From Rhynochetos jubatus (Eukaryota; Chordata; Aves; Eurypygiformes; Rhynochetidae): a stretch of DNA of 64,000 nucleotides. Below are positions 18,631-30,740 of this stretch, in pieces. The first letter of the stretch is position 1, and every line of letters starts with the position of its first letter. The translations under genes were made by a program, and so were the position numbers. The notes under the pieces are model-generated. The model saw only the letters and a program-made list of their open reading frames with translations, made no database searches and had not been told where the DNA came from. The stretch lies in the NCBI GenBank assembly GCA_027574665.1, contig CM050656.1, positions 8,941,501 to 9,005,500 on the forward strand. Direction: 5' to 3'.

Positions 18631-21600
18631 TGGTGCAGTGTCGTGCTCCTCTTGGCAGGCCTTTGCAATGCCAATTATCCCTGGAGCTGTGGGCTTTCTG
18701 GTTCTCCAGACCCTAACCCTAACCCTAACCCTAGAAGTTGCCGACCGCGCTTTCCGGCCACGCCCCCCCCGCGTTCTGGCTAGGAAAGCTGGGGAGGGAG
18801 CCATGTCGGTGCAGTGTCGTGCTCCTCTTGGCAGGCCTTTGCAATGCCAATTATCCCTGGAGCTGTGGGCTTTCTGGTTCTCCAGACCCTAACCCTAACC
18901 CTAACCCTAGAAGTTGCCGACCGCGGTTTCCGGCCACGCCCCCCGTGGGTTCTAGCTAGGAAAGCTGGGGAGGGAGCAATGTCGGTGCAGTGTCGTGCTC
19001 CTCTTGGCAGGCCTTTGCAATGCCAATTATCCCTGGAGCTGTGGGCTTTCTGGTTCTCCAGACCCTAACCCTAACCCTAACCCTAGAAGTTGCCGACCGC
19101 GGTTTCCGGCCACGCCCCCCCCGCGTTCTGGCTAGGAAAGCTGGGGAGGGAGCCATGTCGGTGCAGTGTCGTGCTCCTCTTGGCAGGCCTTTGCAATGCC
19201 AATTATCCCTGGAGCTGTGGGCTTTCTGGTTCTCCAGACCCTAACCCTAACCCTAACCCTAGAAGTTGCCGACCGCGGTTTCCGGCCACGCCCCCCCCCG
19301 CGTTCTGGCTAGGAAAGCTGGGGAGTGAGCCATGTCGGTGCAGTGTCGTGCTCCTCTTGGCAGGCCTTTGCAATGCCAATTATCCCTGGAGCTGTGGGCT
19401 TTCTGGTTCTCCAGACCCTAACCCTAACCCTAACCCTAGAAGTTGCCGACCGCGGTTTCCGGCCACGCCCCCCCCGCGTTCTGGCTAGGAAAGCTGGGGA
19501 GGGAGCCATGTCGGTGCAGTGTCGTGCTCCTCTTGGCAGGCCTTTGCAATGCCAATTATCCCTGGAGCTGTGGGCTTTCTGGTTCTCCAGACCCTAACCC
19601 TAACCCTAACCCTAGAAGTTGCCGACCGCGGTTTCCGGCCACGCCCCCCCCGCGTTCTGGCTAGGAAAGCTGGGGAGGGAGCCATGTCGGTGCAGTGTCG
19701 TGCTCCTCTTGGCAGGCCTTTGCAATGCCAATTATCCCTGGAGCTGTGGGCTTTCTGGTTCTCCAGACGCTAACCCTAACCCTAACCCTAGAAGTTGCCG
19801 ACCGCGGTTTCCGGCCACGCCCCCCCCGCGTTCTGGCTAGGAAAGCTGGGGAGGGAGCCATGTCGGTGCAGTGTCGTGCTCCTCTTGGCAGGCCTTTGCA
19901 ATGCCAATTATCCCTGGAGCTGTGGGCTTTCTGGTTCTCCAGACCCTAACCCTAACCCTAACCCTAGAAGTTGCCGACCGCGGTTTCGGCCACGCCCCCC
20001 CCCGCGTTCTGGCTAGGAAAGCTGGGGAGAGAGCCATGTCGGTGCAGTGTCGTGCTCCTCTTGGCAGGCCTTTGCAATGCCAATTATCCCTGGAGCTGTG
20101 GGCTTTCTGGTTCTCCAGACCCTAACCCTAACCCTAACCCTAGAAGTTGCCGACCGCGCTTTCCGGCCACGCCCCCCGTGGGTTCTGGCTAGGAAAGCTG
20201 GGGAGGGAGCCATGTCGGTGCAGTGTCGTGCTCCTCTTGGCAGGCCTTTGCAATTCCAATTATCCCTGGAGCTGTGGGCTTTCTGGTTCTCCAGACCCTA
20301 ACCCTAACACTAACCCTAGAAATTGCCGACCACGGTTTCCGGCCACGCCCCCCCCGGGTTCTGGCTAGGAAAGCTGGGGAGGGAGCCATGTCGGTGCAGT
20401 GTCGTGCTCCTCTTGGCAGGCCTTTACAATCCCAATTATCCCTGGAGCTGTGGGCTTTCTGGTTCTCCAGACCCTAACCCTAACCCTAACCCTAGAAGTT
20501 GCCGACCGCGGTTTCCGGCCACGCCCCCCCCGCGTTCTGGCTAGGAAAGCTGGGGAGAGAGCCATGTCAGTGCAGTGTCGTGCTCCTCTTGGCAGGCCTT
20601 TGCAATGCCAATTATCCCTGGAGCTGTGGGCTTTCTGGTTCTCCAGACCCTAACCCTAACCCTAACCCTAGAAGTTGCCGTCCGCGGTTTCCGGCCACGC
20701 CCCCCGTGGGTTCTGGCTAGGAAAGCTGGGGAGGGAGCAATGTCGGTGCAGTGTCGTGCTCCTCTTGGCAGGCCTTTGCAATGCCAATTATCCCTGGAGC
20801 TGTGGGCTTTCTGGTTCTCCAGACGCTAACCCTAACCCTAACCCTAGAAGTTGCCGACCGCGGTTTCCGGCCACGCCCCCCCCGCGTTCTGGCTAGGAAA
20901 GCTGGGGAGGGAGCCATGTCGGTGCAGTGTCGTGCTCCTCTTGGCAGGCCTTTGCAATGCCAATTATCCCTGGAGCTGTGGGCTTTCTGGTTCTCCAGAC
21001 CCTAACCCTAACCCTAACCCTAGAAGTTGCCGACCGCGGTTTCCGGCCACGCCCCCCCCGCGTTCTGGCTAGGAAAGCTGGGGAGGGAGCCATGTCGGTG
21101 CAGTGTTGTGCTCCTCTTGGCAGGCCTTTGCAATGCCAATTATCCCTGGAGCTGTGGGCTTTCTGGTTCTCCAGACGCTAACCCTAACCCTAACCCTAGA
21201 AGTTGCCGACCGCGGTTTCCGGCCACGCCCCCCCCCGCGTTCTGGCTAGGAAAGCTGGGGAGGGAGCCATGTCGGTGCAGTGTCGTGCTCCTCTTGGCAG
21301 ACCTTTGCAATGCCAATTATCCCTGGAGCTGTGGGCTTTCTGGTTCTCCAGACCCTAACCCTAACCCTAACCCTAGAAGTTGCCGACCGCGGTTTCCGGC
21401 CACGCCCCCCGTGGGTTCTGGCTAGGAAAGCTGGGGAGGGAGCCATGTCGGTGCAGTGTCGTGCTCCTCTTGGCAGGCCTTTGCAATTCCAATTATCCCT
21501 GGAGCTGTGGGCTTTCTGGTTCTCCAGACCCTAACCCTAACCCTAACCCTAGAAATTGCCGACCGCGTTTTCCGGCCACGCCCCCCCCGGGTTCTAGCCG

Positions 21601-24600
21601 GGAAAGCTGGGGAGGGAGCCATGTCGGTGCAGTGTCGTGCTCCTCTTGGCAGGCTTTACAATCCCAATTATCCCTGGAGCTGTGGGCTTTCTGGTTCTCC
21701 AGACCCTAACCCTAACCCTAACCCTAGAAGTTGCCGACGGCGGTTTCCGGCCACGCCCCCCCCGCGTTCTGGCTAGGAAAGCTGGGGAGAGAGCCATGTC
21801 AGTGCAGTGTCGTGCTCCTCTTGGCAGGCCTTTGCAATGCCAATTATCCCTGGAGCTGTGGGCTTTCTGGTTCTCCAGACCCTAACCCTAACCCTAACCC
21901 TAGAAGTTGCCGACCGCGGTTTCTGGCCACGCCCCCCCCCGCGTTCTGGCTAGGAAAGCTGGGGAGGGAGCCATGTCGGTGCAGTGTCGTGCTCCTCTTG
22001 GCAGGCCTTTGCAATGCCAATTATCCCTGGAGCTGTGGGCTTTCTGGTTCTCCAGACGCTAACCCTAACCCTAACCCTAGAAGTTGCCGACCGCGGTTTC
22101 CGGCCACGCCCCCCCCGCGTTCTGGCTAGGAAACCTGGGGAGGGAGCCATGTCGGTGCAGTGTCGTGCTCCTCTTGGCAGGACTTTGCAATCCCAATTAT
22201 CCCTGGAGCTGTGGGCTTTCTGGTTCTCCAGACCCTAACCCTAACCCTAACCCTAGAAGTTGCCGACCGCGGTTTCCGGCCACGCCCCCCCAGCGTTCTG
22301 GCTAGGAAAGCTGGGGAGGGAGCCATGTCGGTGCAGTGTCGTGCTCCTCTTGGCAGGCCTTTGCAATGCCAATTATCCCTGGAGCTGTGGGCTTTCTGGT
22401 TCTCCAGACCCTAACCCTAACCCTAACCCTAGAAGTTGCCGACCGCGGTTTCCGGCCACGCCCCCCCCGCGTTCTGGCTAGGAAAGCTGGGGAGGGAGCC
22501 ATGTCGGTGCAGTGTCGTGCTCCTCTTGGCAGGCCTTTGCAATGCCAATTATCCCTGGAGCTGTGGGCTTTCTGGTTCTCCAGACCCTAACCCTAACCCT
22601 AACCCTAGAAGTTGCCGACCGCGGTTTCCGACCACGCCCCCGCCGCGTTCTGGCTAGGAAAGCTGGGGAGGGAGCCATGTCGGTGCAGTGTCGTGCTCCT
22701 CTTGGCAGGCCTTTGCAATGCCAATTATCCCTGGAGCTGTGGGCTTTCTGGTTCTCCAGACCCTAACCCTAACCCTAACCCTAGAAGTTGCCGACCGCGG
22801 TTTCCGGCCACGCCCCCCCCGGGTTCTGGCTAGGAAAGCTGGGGAGGGAGCCATGTCGGTGCAGTGTCGTGCTCCTCTTGGCAGGCCTTTGCAATGCCAA
22901 TTATCCCTGGAGCTGTGGGCTTTCTGGTTCTCCAGACCCTAACCCTAACCCTAACCCTAGAAGTTGCCGACCGCGGTTTCCGGCCACGCCCCCCCCGCGT
23001 TCTGGCTAGGAAAGCTGGGGAGGGAGCCATGTCGGTGCAGTGTCATGCTCCTCTTGGCAGGCCTTTGCAATGCCAATTATCCCTGGAGCTGTGGGCTTTC
23101 TGGTTCTCCAGACGCTAACCCTAACCCTAACCCTAGAAGTTGCCGACCGCGGTTTCCGACCACGCCCCCCCCCGCGTTCTGGCTAGGAAAGCTGGGGAGG
23201 GAGCCATGTCGGTGCAGTGTCGTGCTCCTCTTGGCAGGCCTTTGCAATGCCAATTATCCCTGGAGCTGTGGGCTTTCTGGTTCTCCAGACCCTAACCCTA
23301 ACCCTAACCCTAGAAGTTGCCGACCGCGGTTTCCGGCCACGCCCCCCCCGCGTTCTGGCTAGGAAAGCTGGGGAGGGAGCCATGTCGGTGCAGTGTCGTG
23401 CTCCTCTTGGCAGGCCTTTGCAATGCCAATTATCCCTGGAGCTGTGGGCTTTCTGGTTCTCCAGACCCTAACCCTAACCCTAACCCTAGAAGTTGCCGAC
23501 CGCGGTTTCCGGCCACGCCCCCCGTGGGTTCTAGCTAGGAAAGCTGGGGAGGGAGCAATGTCGGTGCAGTGTCGTGCTCCTCTTGGCAGGCCTTTGCAAT
23601 GCCAATTATCCCTGGAGCTGTGGGCTTTCTGGTTCTCCAGACCCTAACCCTAACCCTAACCCTAGAAGTTGCCGACCGCGGTTTCCGGCCACGCCCCCCC
23701 CGCGTTCTGGCTAGGAAAGCTGGGGAGGGAGCCATGTCGGTGCAGTGTCGTGCTCCTCTTGGCAGGCCTTTGCAATGCCAATTATCCCTGGAGCTGTGGG
23801 CTTTCTGGTTCTCCAGACCCTAACCCTAACCCTAACCCTAGAAGTTGCCGACCGCGGTTTCCGGCCACGCCCCCCCCCGCGTTCTGGCTAGGAAAGCTGG
23901 GGAGTGAGCCATGTCGGTGCAGTGTCGTGCTCCTCTTGGCAGGCCTTTGCAATGCCAATTATCCCTGGAGCTGTGGGCTTTCTGGTTCTCCAGACCCTAA
24001 CCCTAACCCTAACCCTAGAAGTTGCCGACCGCAGTTTCCGGCCACGCCCCCGCCGGGTTCTGGCTAGGAAAGCTGGGGAGGGAGCCATGTCGGTGCAGTG
24101 TCGTGCTCCTCTTGGCAGGCCTTTGCAATGCCAATTATCCCTGGAGCTGTGGGCTTTCTGGTTCTCCAGACCCTAACCCTAACCCTAACCCTAGAAGTTG
24201 CCGACCGCGGTTTCGGCCACGCCCCCCCCGCGTTCTGGCTAGGAAAGCTGGGGAGGGAGCCATGTCGGTGCAGTGTCGTGCTCCTCTTGGCAGGCCTTTG
24301 CAATGCCAATTATCCCTGGAGCTGTGGGCTTTCTGGTTCTCCAGACCCTAACCCTAACCCTAACCCTAGAAGTTGCCGACCGTGGTTTCCGGCCACGCCC
24401 CCCGTGGGTTCTGGCTAGGAAAGCTGGGGAGGGAGCCATGTCGGTGCAGTGTCGTGCTCCTCTTGGCAGGCCTTTGCAATTCCAATTATCCCTGGAGCTG
24501 TGGGCTTTCTGGTTCTCCAGACCCTAACCCTAACCCTAACCCTAGAAGTTGCCGACCGCGGTTTCCGGCCACGCCCCCCCCGGGTTCTGGCTAGGAAAGC

Positions 24601-25494
24601 TGGGGAGGGAGCCATGTCGGTGCAGTGTCGTGCTCCTCTTGGCAGGCCTTTACAATCCCAATTATCCCTGGAGCTGTGGGCTTTCTGGTTCTCCAGACCC
24701 TAACCCTAACCCTAACCCTAGAAGTTGCCGACCGCGGTTTCCGGCCACGCCCCCCCCGCGTTCTGGCTAGGAAAGCTGGGGAGAGAGCCATGTCGGTGCA
24801 GTGTCGTGCTCCTCTTGGCAGGCCTTTGCAATGCCAATTATCCCTGGAGCTGTGGGCTTTCTGGTTCTCCAGACCCTAACCCTAACCCTAACCCTAGAAA
24901 TTGCCGACCGCGGTTTCCGGCCACGCCCCCCCCGCGTTCTGGCTAGGAAAGCTGGGGAGGGAGCCATGTTGGTGCAGTGTCGTGCTCCTCTTGGCAGGCC
25001 TTTGCAATGCCAATTATCCCTGGAGCTGTGGGCTTTCTGGTTCTCCAGACCCTAACCCTAACCCTAACCCTAGAAGTTGCCGACGGCGGTTTCCGGCCAC
25101 GCCCCCCCCGCGTTCTGGCTAGGAAAGCTGGGGAGGGAGCCATGTCGGTGCAGTGTCGTGCTCCTCTTGGCAGGCCTTTGCAATGCCAATTATCCCTGGA
25201 GCTGTGGGCTTTCTGGTTCTCCAGACCCTAACCCTAACCCTAACCCTAGAAGTTGCCGACCGCGGTTTCCGGCCACGCCCCCCCCCGCGTTCTGGCTAGG
25301 AAAGCTGGGGAGTGAGCCATGTCGGTGCAGTGTCGTGCTCCTCTTGGCAGGCCTTTGCAATGCCAATTATCCCTGGAGCTGTGGGCTTTCTGGTTCTCCA
25401 GACCCTAACCCTAACCCTAACCCTAGAAGTTGCCGACCGCGGTTTCCGGCCACGCCCCCCCCGCGTTCTGGCTAGGAAAGCTGGGGAGGGAGCC
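18631..25494 (+). repeat. Zone with GAGTGAGCC, GAGCAATG and GTTTCGGCC markers
   Basis: About 39 monomers. Characteristic variants are GTGGGTTCTAGCTAGG with GGAGCAATGTCGG (near 18951, 23530), GGGGAGTGAGCC (near 19322, 23901 and 25309), a one-base-short GGTTTCGGCC (near 19983 and 24208) and CCGTCCGCGG near 20679. Near 21652 one C is missing in GGCAGGCTTTAC. The segment 18745-19455 matches about 23324-24033 at an offset of 4579 bp. No gene. Confidence 0.8.
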
Positions 25495-26281
25495 ATGTCG
25501 GTGCAGTGTCGTGCTCCTCTTGGCAGGCCTTTGCAATGCCAATTATCCCTGGAGCTGTGGGCTTTCTGGTTCTCCAGACGCTAACCCTAACCCTAACCCT
25601 AGAAGTTGCCGACCGCGGTTTCCGGCCACGCCCCCCCCGCGTTCTGGCTAGGAAAGCTGGGGAGGGAGCCATGTCGGTGCAGTGTCGTGCTCCTCTTGGC
25701 AGGCCTTTGCAATGCCAATTATCCCTGGAGCTGTGGGCTTTCTGGTTCTCCAGACCCTAACCCTAACCCTAACCCTAGAAGTTGCCGACCGCGGTTTCGG
25801 CCACGCCCCCCGTGGGTTCTAGCTAGGAAAGCTGGGGAGGGAGCAATGTCGGTGCAGTGTCGTGCTCCTCTTGGCAGGCCTTTGCAATGCCAATTATCCC
25901 TGGAGCTGTGGGCTTTCTGGTTCTCCAGACGCTAACCCTAACCCTAACCCTAGAAGTTGCCGACCGCGGTTTCCGGCCACGCCCCCCCCGCGTTCTGGCT
26001 AGGAAAGCTGGGGAGGGAGCCATGTCGGTGCAGTGTCGTGCTCCTCTTGGCAGGCCTTTGCAATGCCAATTATCCCTGGAGCTGTGGGCTTTCTGGTTCT
26101 CCAGACCCTAACCCTAACCCTAACCCTAGAAGTTGCCGACCGCGGTTTCGGCCACGCCCCCCGTGGGTTCTAGCTAGGAAAGCTGGGGAGGGAGCAATGT
26201 CGGTGCAGTGTCGTGCTCCTCTTGGCAGGCCTTTGCAATGCCAATTATCCCTGGAGCTGTGGGCTTTCTGGTTCTCCAGAC
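25495..26281 (+). repeat. Two-monomer duplication, period 351 bp
   Basis: The block 25495-25930 matches 25846-26281 at 351 bp (2 x 176 minus 1). Each copy has a CGCG monomer followed by one with the short GGTTTCGGCC, GTGGGTTCTAGCTAGG and GGAGCAATG. Boundaries are set by GAGCC versus GAGCA (25494/25845) and CGCTAA versus CCCTAA (25931/26282). Confidence 0.85.
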
Positions 26282-28760
26282 CCTAACCCTAACCCTAACC
26301 CTAGAAGTTGCCGACCGCGGTTTCCGGCCACGCCCCCCCCGCGTTCTGGCCGGGAAAGCTGGGGAGGGAGCCATGTCGGTGCAGTGTCGTGCTCCTCTTG
26401 GCAGGCCTTTGCAATGCCAATTATCCCTGGAGCTGTGGGCTTTCTGGTTCTCCAGACGCTAACCCTAACCCTAACCCTAGAAGTTGCCGACCGTGGTTTC
26501 CGGCCACGCCCCCCCCCGCGTTCTGGCTAGGAAAGCTGGGGAGGGAGCCATGTCGGTGCAGTGTCGTGCTCCTCTTGGCAGGCCTTTGCAATGCCAATTA
26601 TCCCTGGAGCTGTGGGCTTTCTGGTTCTCCAGACTCTAACCCTAACCCTAACCCTAGAAGTTGCCGACCGTGGTTTCCGGCCACGCCCCCCCCGCGTTCT
26701 GGCTAGGAAAGCTGGGGAGGGAGCCATGTCGGTGCAGTGTCGTGCTCCTCTTGGCAGGCCTTTGCAATGCCAATTATCCCTGGAGCTGTGGGCTTTCTGG
26801 TTCTCCAGATCCTAACCCTAACCCTAACCCTAGAAGTTGCCGACCGTGGTTTCCGGCCACGCCCCCCCGCTGCGTTCTGGCTAGGAAAGCTGGGGAGGGA
26901 GCCATGTCGGTGCAGTGTCGTGCTCCTCTTGGCAGGCCTTTGCAATGCCAATTATCCCTGGAGCTGTGGGCTTTCTGGTTCTCCAGACCCTAACCCTAAC
27001 CCTAACCCTAGAAGTTGCCGACCGCGGTTTCCGGCCACGCCCCCCCCCGCGTTCTGGCTAGGAAAACTGGGGAGGGAGCCATGTCGGTGCAGTGTCGTGC
27101 TACTCTTGGCAGGCCTTTGCAATCCCAATTATCCCTGGAGCTGTGGTCTTTCTGGTTCTCCAGACCCTAACCCTAACCCTAACCCTAGAAGTTGCCGACC
27201 GCGGTTTCCGGCCACGCCCCCCCCGCGTTCTGGCTTGGAAAGCTGGGGAGGGAGCCATGTCGGTGCAGTGTCGTGCTCCTCTTGGCAGGCCTTTGCAATG
27301 CCAATTATCCCTGGAGCTGTGGGCTTTCTGGTTCTCCAGACCCTAACCCTAACCCTAACCCTAGAAGTTGCCGACCGCGGTTTCCGGCCACGCCCCCCCC
27401 GCGTTCTGGCTAGGAAAGCTGGGGAGGGAGCCATGTCGGTGCAGTGTCGTGCTCCTCTTGGCAGGCCTTTGCAATGCCAATTATCCCTGGAGCTGTGGGC
27501 TTTCTGGTTCTCCAGACCCTAACCCTAACCCTAACCCTAGAAGTTGCCGACCGCGGTTTCCGGCCACGCCCCCCTCCGGGTTCTGGCTAGGAAAGCTGGG
27601 GAGGGAGCCATGTCGGTGCAGTGTCGTGCTCCTCTTGGCAGGCCTTTGCAATGCCAATTATCCCTGGAGCTGTGGGCTTTCTGGTTCTCCAGACCCTAAC
27701 CCTAACCCTAACCCTAGAAGTTGCCGACCGCGGTTTCCGGCCACGCCCCCCCCGCGTTCTGGCTAGGAAAGCTGGGGAGGGAGCCATGTCGGTGCAGTGT
27801 CGTGCTCCTCTTGGCAGGCCTTTGCAATGCGAATTATCCCTGGAGCTGTGGGCTTTCTGGTTCTCCAGACCCTAACCCTAACCCTAACCCTAGAAGTTGC
27901 CGACCGCGGTTTCTGGAAACGCCCCCCCCCGCGTTCTGGCTAGGAAAGCTGGGGAGGGAGCCATGTCGGTGCAGTGTCGTGCTCCTCTTGGCAGGCCTTT
28001 GCAATGCCAATTATCCCTGGAGCTGTGGGCTTTCTGGTTCTCCAGACCCTAACCCTAACCCTAACCCTAGAAGTTGCCGACCGCGGTTTCCGGCCACGCC
28101 CCCCCCGCGTTCTGGCTAGGAAAGCTGGGGAGGGAGCCATGTCGGTGCAGTGTCGTGCTCCTCTTGGCAGGCCTTTGCAATGCGAATTATCCCTGGAGCT
28201 GTGGGCTTTCTGGTTCTCCAGACGCTAACCCTAACCCTAACCCTAGAAGTTGCCGACCGCGGTTTCTGGAAACGCCCCCCCCGCGTTCTGGCTAGGAAAG
28301 CTGGGGAGGGAGCCATGTCGGTGCAGTGTCGTGCTCCTCTTGGCAGGCCTTTGCAATGCCAATTATCCCTGGAGCTGTGGGCTTTCTGGTTCTCCAGACC
28401 CTAACCCTAACCCTAACCCTAGAAGTTGCCGACCGCGGTTTCCGGCCACGCCCCCCCCGGGTTCTGGCTAGGAAAGCTGGGGAGGGAGCCATGTCGGTGC
28501 AGTGTCGTGCTCCTCTTGGCAGGCCTTTGCAATGCCAATTATCCCTGGAGCTGTGGGCTTTCTGGTTCTCCAGACCCTAACCCTAACCCTAACCCTAGAA
28601 GTTGCCGACCGTGGTTTCCGGCCACGCCCCCCCCGCGTTCTGGCTAGGAAAGCTGGGGAGGGAGCCATGTCGGTGCAGTGTCGTGCTCCTCTTGGCAGGC
28701 CTTTGCAATGCCAATTATCCCTGGAGCTGTGGGCTTTCTGGTTCTCCAGACCCTAACCCT
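26282..28760 (+). repeat. Zone with CCGTGG and TCTGGAAACG markers
   Basis: About 14 monomers. Markers are GACCGTGGTTTCC, a GCTGCG core near 26870, GTGCTACTC with GGAGCTGTGGTC (near 27100-27147), CCCCTCCGGG near 27571, CAATGCGAATT (near 27832 and 28183) and TTTCTGGAAACG (near 27911 and 28265). Parts of this set recur in shuffled spacing at 32.3-34.0 kb. No gene. Confidence 0.78.
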
Positions 28761-30740
28761 AACCCTAACCCTAGAAGTTGCCGACCGTGGTTTCCGGCCA
28801 CGCCCCCCCCGCGTTCTGGCTAGGAAAGCTGGGGAGGGAGCCATGTCGGTGCAGTGTCGTGCTCCTCTTGGCAGGCCTTTGCAATGCCAATTATCCCTGG
28901 AGCTGTGGGCTTTCTGGTTCTCCAGACCCTAACCCTACCCCTAACCCTAGAAGTTGCCGACCGCGGTTTCCGGCCACGCCCACCCCGCGTTCTGGCTAGG
29001 AAAGCTGGGGAGGGAGCCATGTCGGTGCAGTGTCGTGCTCCTCTTGGCAGGCCTTTGCAATGCCAATTATCCCTGGAGCTGTGGGCTTTCTGGTTCTCCA
29101 GACCCTAATCCTAACCCTAACCCTAGAAGTTGCCGACCGCGGTTTCCGGCCACGCCCCCCCCCCGCGTTCTGGCTAGGAAAGCTGGGGAGGGAGCCATGT
29201 CGGTGCAGTGTCGTGCTCCTCTTGGCAGGCCTTTGCAATGCCAATTATCCCTGGAGCTGTGGGCTTTCTGGTTCTCCAGACGCTAACCCTAACCCTAACC
29301 CTAGAAGTTGCCGACCGTGGTTTCCGGCCACGCCCCCCCCGGGTTCTGGCTAGGAAAGCTGGGGAGGGAGCCATGTCGGTGCAGTGTCGTGCTCCTCTTG
29401 GCAGGCCTTTGCAATGCCAATTATCCCTGGAGCTGTGGGCTTTCTGGTTCTCCAGACCCTAACCCTAACCCTAACCCTAGAAGTTGCCGACCGCGGTTTC
29501 CGGCTACGCCCCCCCCGGGTCCTGGCTAGGAAAGCTGGGGAGGGAGCCATGTCGGTGCAGTGTCGTGCTCCTCTTGGCAGGCCTTTGCAATGCCAATTAT
29601 CCCTGGAGCTGTGGGCTTTCTGGTTCTCCAGACCCTAACCCTAACCCTAACCCTAGAAGTTGCCGACCGCGGTTTCCGGCCACGCCCCCCCCGCGTTCTG
29701 GCTAGGAAAGCTGGGGAGGGAGCCATGTCGGTGCAGTGTCGTGCTCCTCTTGGCAGGCCTTTGCAATGCCAATTATCCCTGGAGCTGTGGGCTTTCTGGT
29801 TCTCCAGACCCTAACCCTAACCCTAAACCTAGAAGTTGCCGACCGCGGTTTCCGGCCACGCCCCCCCCGCGTTCTGGCTAGGAAAGCTGGGGAGGGAGCC
29901 ATGTCGGTGCAGTGTCGTGCTCCTCTTGGCAGGCCTTTGCAATGCCAATTATCCCTGGAGCTGTGGGCTTTCTGGTTCTCCAGACCCTAACCCTAACCCT
30001 AAACCTAGAAGTTGCCGACCGCGGTTTCCGGCCACGCCCCCCCCGCGTTCTGGCTAGGAAAGCTGGGGAGGGAGCCATGTCGGTGCAGTGTCGTGCTCCT
30101 CTTGGCAGGCCTTTGCAATGCCAATTATCCCTGGAGCTGTGGGCTTTCTGGTTCTCCAGACCCTAACCCTAACCCTAACCCTAGAAGTTGCCGACCGCAG
30201 TTTCCGGCCACGCCCCCGCCGGGTTCTGGCTAGGAAAGCTGGGGAGGGAGCCATGTCGGTGCAGTGTCGTGCTCCTCTTGGCAGGCCTTTGCAATGCCAA
30301 TTATCCCTGGAGCTGTGGGCTTTCTGGTTCTCCAGACCCTAACCCTAACCCTAACCCTAGAAGTTGCCGACCGCGGTTTCCGGCCACGCCCCCCCCCCGG
30401 GTCCTGGCTAGGAAAGCTGGGGAGGGAGCCATGTCGGTGCAGTGTCGTGCTCCTCTTGGCAGGCCTTTGCAATGCCAATTATCCCTGGAGCTGTGGGCTT
30501 TCTGGTTCTCCAGACCCTAACCCTAGCCCTAACCCTAGAAGTTGCCGACCGCCGTTTCCGGCCACGCCCCCCCCGCGTTCTGGCTAGGAAAGCTGGGGAG
30601 GGAGCCATGTCGGTGCAGTGTCGTGCTCCTCTTGGCAGGCCTTTGCCATCCCAATTATCCCTGGAGCTGTGGGCTTTCTGGTTCTCCAGACCCTAACCCT
30701 AACCCTAACCCTAGAAGTTGCCGACCGCGGTTTCCGGCCA
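28760..30740 (+). repeat. Eleven-monomer segment, copy A of a distant pair
   Basis: Markers in order: CCCTACCCCTAA with GCCCACCCCGCG (near 28932-28988), CGCTAA with CCGTGG and CGGGTTC (near 29281-29342), CGGCTACGCC with GGGTCCTGG (near 29502-29523), CCCTAAACCTAG (29822-30007), a ten-C run with GGGTCCTGG (near 30390-30405), CCCTAGCCCTAA (near 30518-30530) and TTTGCCATCCC (near 30643). All except the isolated differences recur 5639 bp later. Confidence 0.78.

Noticed and set aside
26737-27522. Longest open reading frame (261 codons, + strand), and others of 168-227 codons such as 41470-42153 and 42351-43034
   Set aside because: They are simple translations of the satellite. 176 is not a multiple of three, so the frame rotates each monomer; longer frames appear only where an extra C or the change GGCTAGG to GGCTTGG happens to avoid the stops in CTAG and CCCTAA. 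The peptide is low in plausible domains and the same DNA is open in several frames on both strands.
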